From Nonomuraea thailandensis (GTDB lineage Bacteria > Actinomycetota > Actinomycetes > Streptosporangiales > Streptosporangiaceae), in the NCBI RefSeq assembly GCF_024172165.1, contig NZ_JAMZEB010000001.1:372001-436000 (forward strand): a stretch of DNA of 64,000 nt. Reading direction: 5' to 3'. The notes below the pieces were generated by a model. The model had not been told where the DNA came from. It searched no databases and saw only the letters and a list, made by a program, of their open reading frames with translations. Position 1 is the first letter of the stretch. Each line of letters begins with the position of its first letter. The position numbers and the translations under genes are program-made. Shown piece after piece: positions 63,662-64,000 of the stretch.

Positions 63662-64000
63662 CAGTTGACAATGGCATGACCGGCCCGGCCACCCCGGCCA
63701 CGCCGTACTCCTGCGTCAAGATCCGCACCGGCGCCCTGGTGTTCTGCGGCGAGGACGTCGCGCTGATCCGCCGTGACCGGCCGACCGGTTCGCACTACAC
63801 CGTGCCCGGCGGCAACGTGCACCCCGGGGAGGACCTGCTGGAGGCCCTGGCCCGGGAAATGGCCGAGGAACTCCGCCTCGAACTCACCGACGCGACGCCG
63901 CCAGAGCTGTGCTGGATTCAAGATCAGATGGTTACCAGACCCGGCCCTACCCCGCCCCCGCGCAAGCTCCACATGATCTTCCGGTGCCACATCGCGCCGG
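63658..64000 (+). CDS. Nudix hydrolase (partial, cut by window end)
   Basis: GTG 63658 overlaps the methyltransferase stop; ATG 63676 is an alternative. Conserved VKIRTGALVFCGEDVALIRR leads to the Nudix box GGNVHPGEDLLEALARE-MAEEL (G-x5-E-x7-RE-x2-EE). The protein continues to the right edge (CWIQDQMV, KLHMIFRCHIAP). Substrate not predictable; co-transcribed with the methyltransferase. Confidence 0.9.
   Translation, partial: MTVDNGMTGPATPATPYSCVKIRTGALVFCGEDVALIRRDRPTGSHYTVPGGNVHPGEDLLEALAREMAEELRLELTDATPPELCWIQDQMVTRPGPTPPPRKLHMIFRCHIAP

Overview
The window is very GC-rich DNA with strong third-position GC bias, GTG starts and many 4-bp ATGA/GTGA gene overlaps. Together with a mycothiol-dependent-nitroreductase-like protein, an XRE-type regulator with helical repeats, a WYL regulator, an ECF sigma factor with a CU044_5270-type partner, STAS/HATPase stress regulators and I36 secreted inhibitors, this points to a large-genome actinomycete. 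A Streptosporangiales-like host (Nonomuraea/Actinomadura type) is plausible but not provable from this window. No rRNA, tRNA or CRISPR array was found.

Layout. 1-6.9 kb is mostly housekeeping or accessory metabolism: a tightly packed HAD / SAICAR-synthase-like / DnaQ-like / DsbA-like run, a Nudix hydrolase, a frameshifted MFS exporter and an APH-like kinase. 7.1-26 kb is a mobile and defence-like island: an ISL3 relic, a decayed exported protein, and three P-loop (STAND/NB-ARC-like) ATPases with helical repeats (10760-12625, 14637-17069, 23458-26043). Each ATPase has a site-specific recombinase on its 5' side (serine, tyrosine, serine). Between them lie a secreted BP74-like protein, repeated TTCAACAA modules, an IS256-family insertion and two tandem I36 inhibitors. 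26.2-34.4 kb is a TniA-TniB-TniQ (Tn5053/Tn7-like) transposition operon followed 8 bp later by an AbiJ-NTD3/PD-(D/E)XK-like nuclease, then a convergent HTH-Ser/Thr kinase and a divergent tyrosine recombinase, with striking palindromes at their promoters. 36.6-40.4 kb holds four STAS proteins, one HATPase anti-sigma-type protein and a winged-helix regulator. 40.4-43.7 kb is a second, decayed Mu/Tn7-like unit (TnsB-like transposase, TnsC-like ATPase, integrase remnant). 43.8-49.8 kb carries an ECF sigma factor with its membrane partner, a Tn3-transposase relic, a WYL regulator, an alpha/beta hydrolase, an epoxide hydrolase and a DUF1697 protein. 50-58.6 kb is patchy: a third serine recombinase of the short resolvase type, integrase scraps, a lipocalin-like protein, a frameshifted SNase, an Abi_2/HEPN-like protein, a PadR regulator with a membrane protein, and small genes. 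58.9-64 kb has duplicated small genes, a GNAT enzyme, an XRE/TPR regulator with two nested operators, a SAM methyltransferase and a Nudix hydrolase cut by the window edge.

Two themes dominate. First, repeated arrival of recombinases and transposons, with candidate defence genes (three repeat ATPases, AbiJ-type nuclease, Abi_2/HEPN, HTH-kinase) carried beside them. Second, extensive decay: at least ten genes are interrupted by small indels. These are either genuine pseudogenes or assembly errors, and raw reads are needed to tell which.
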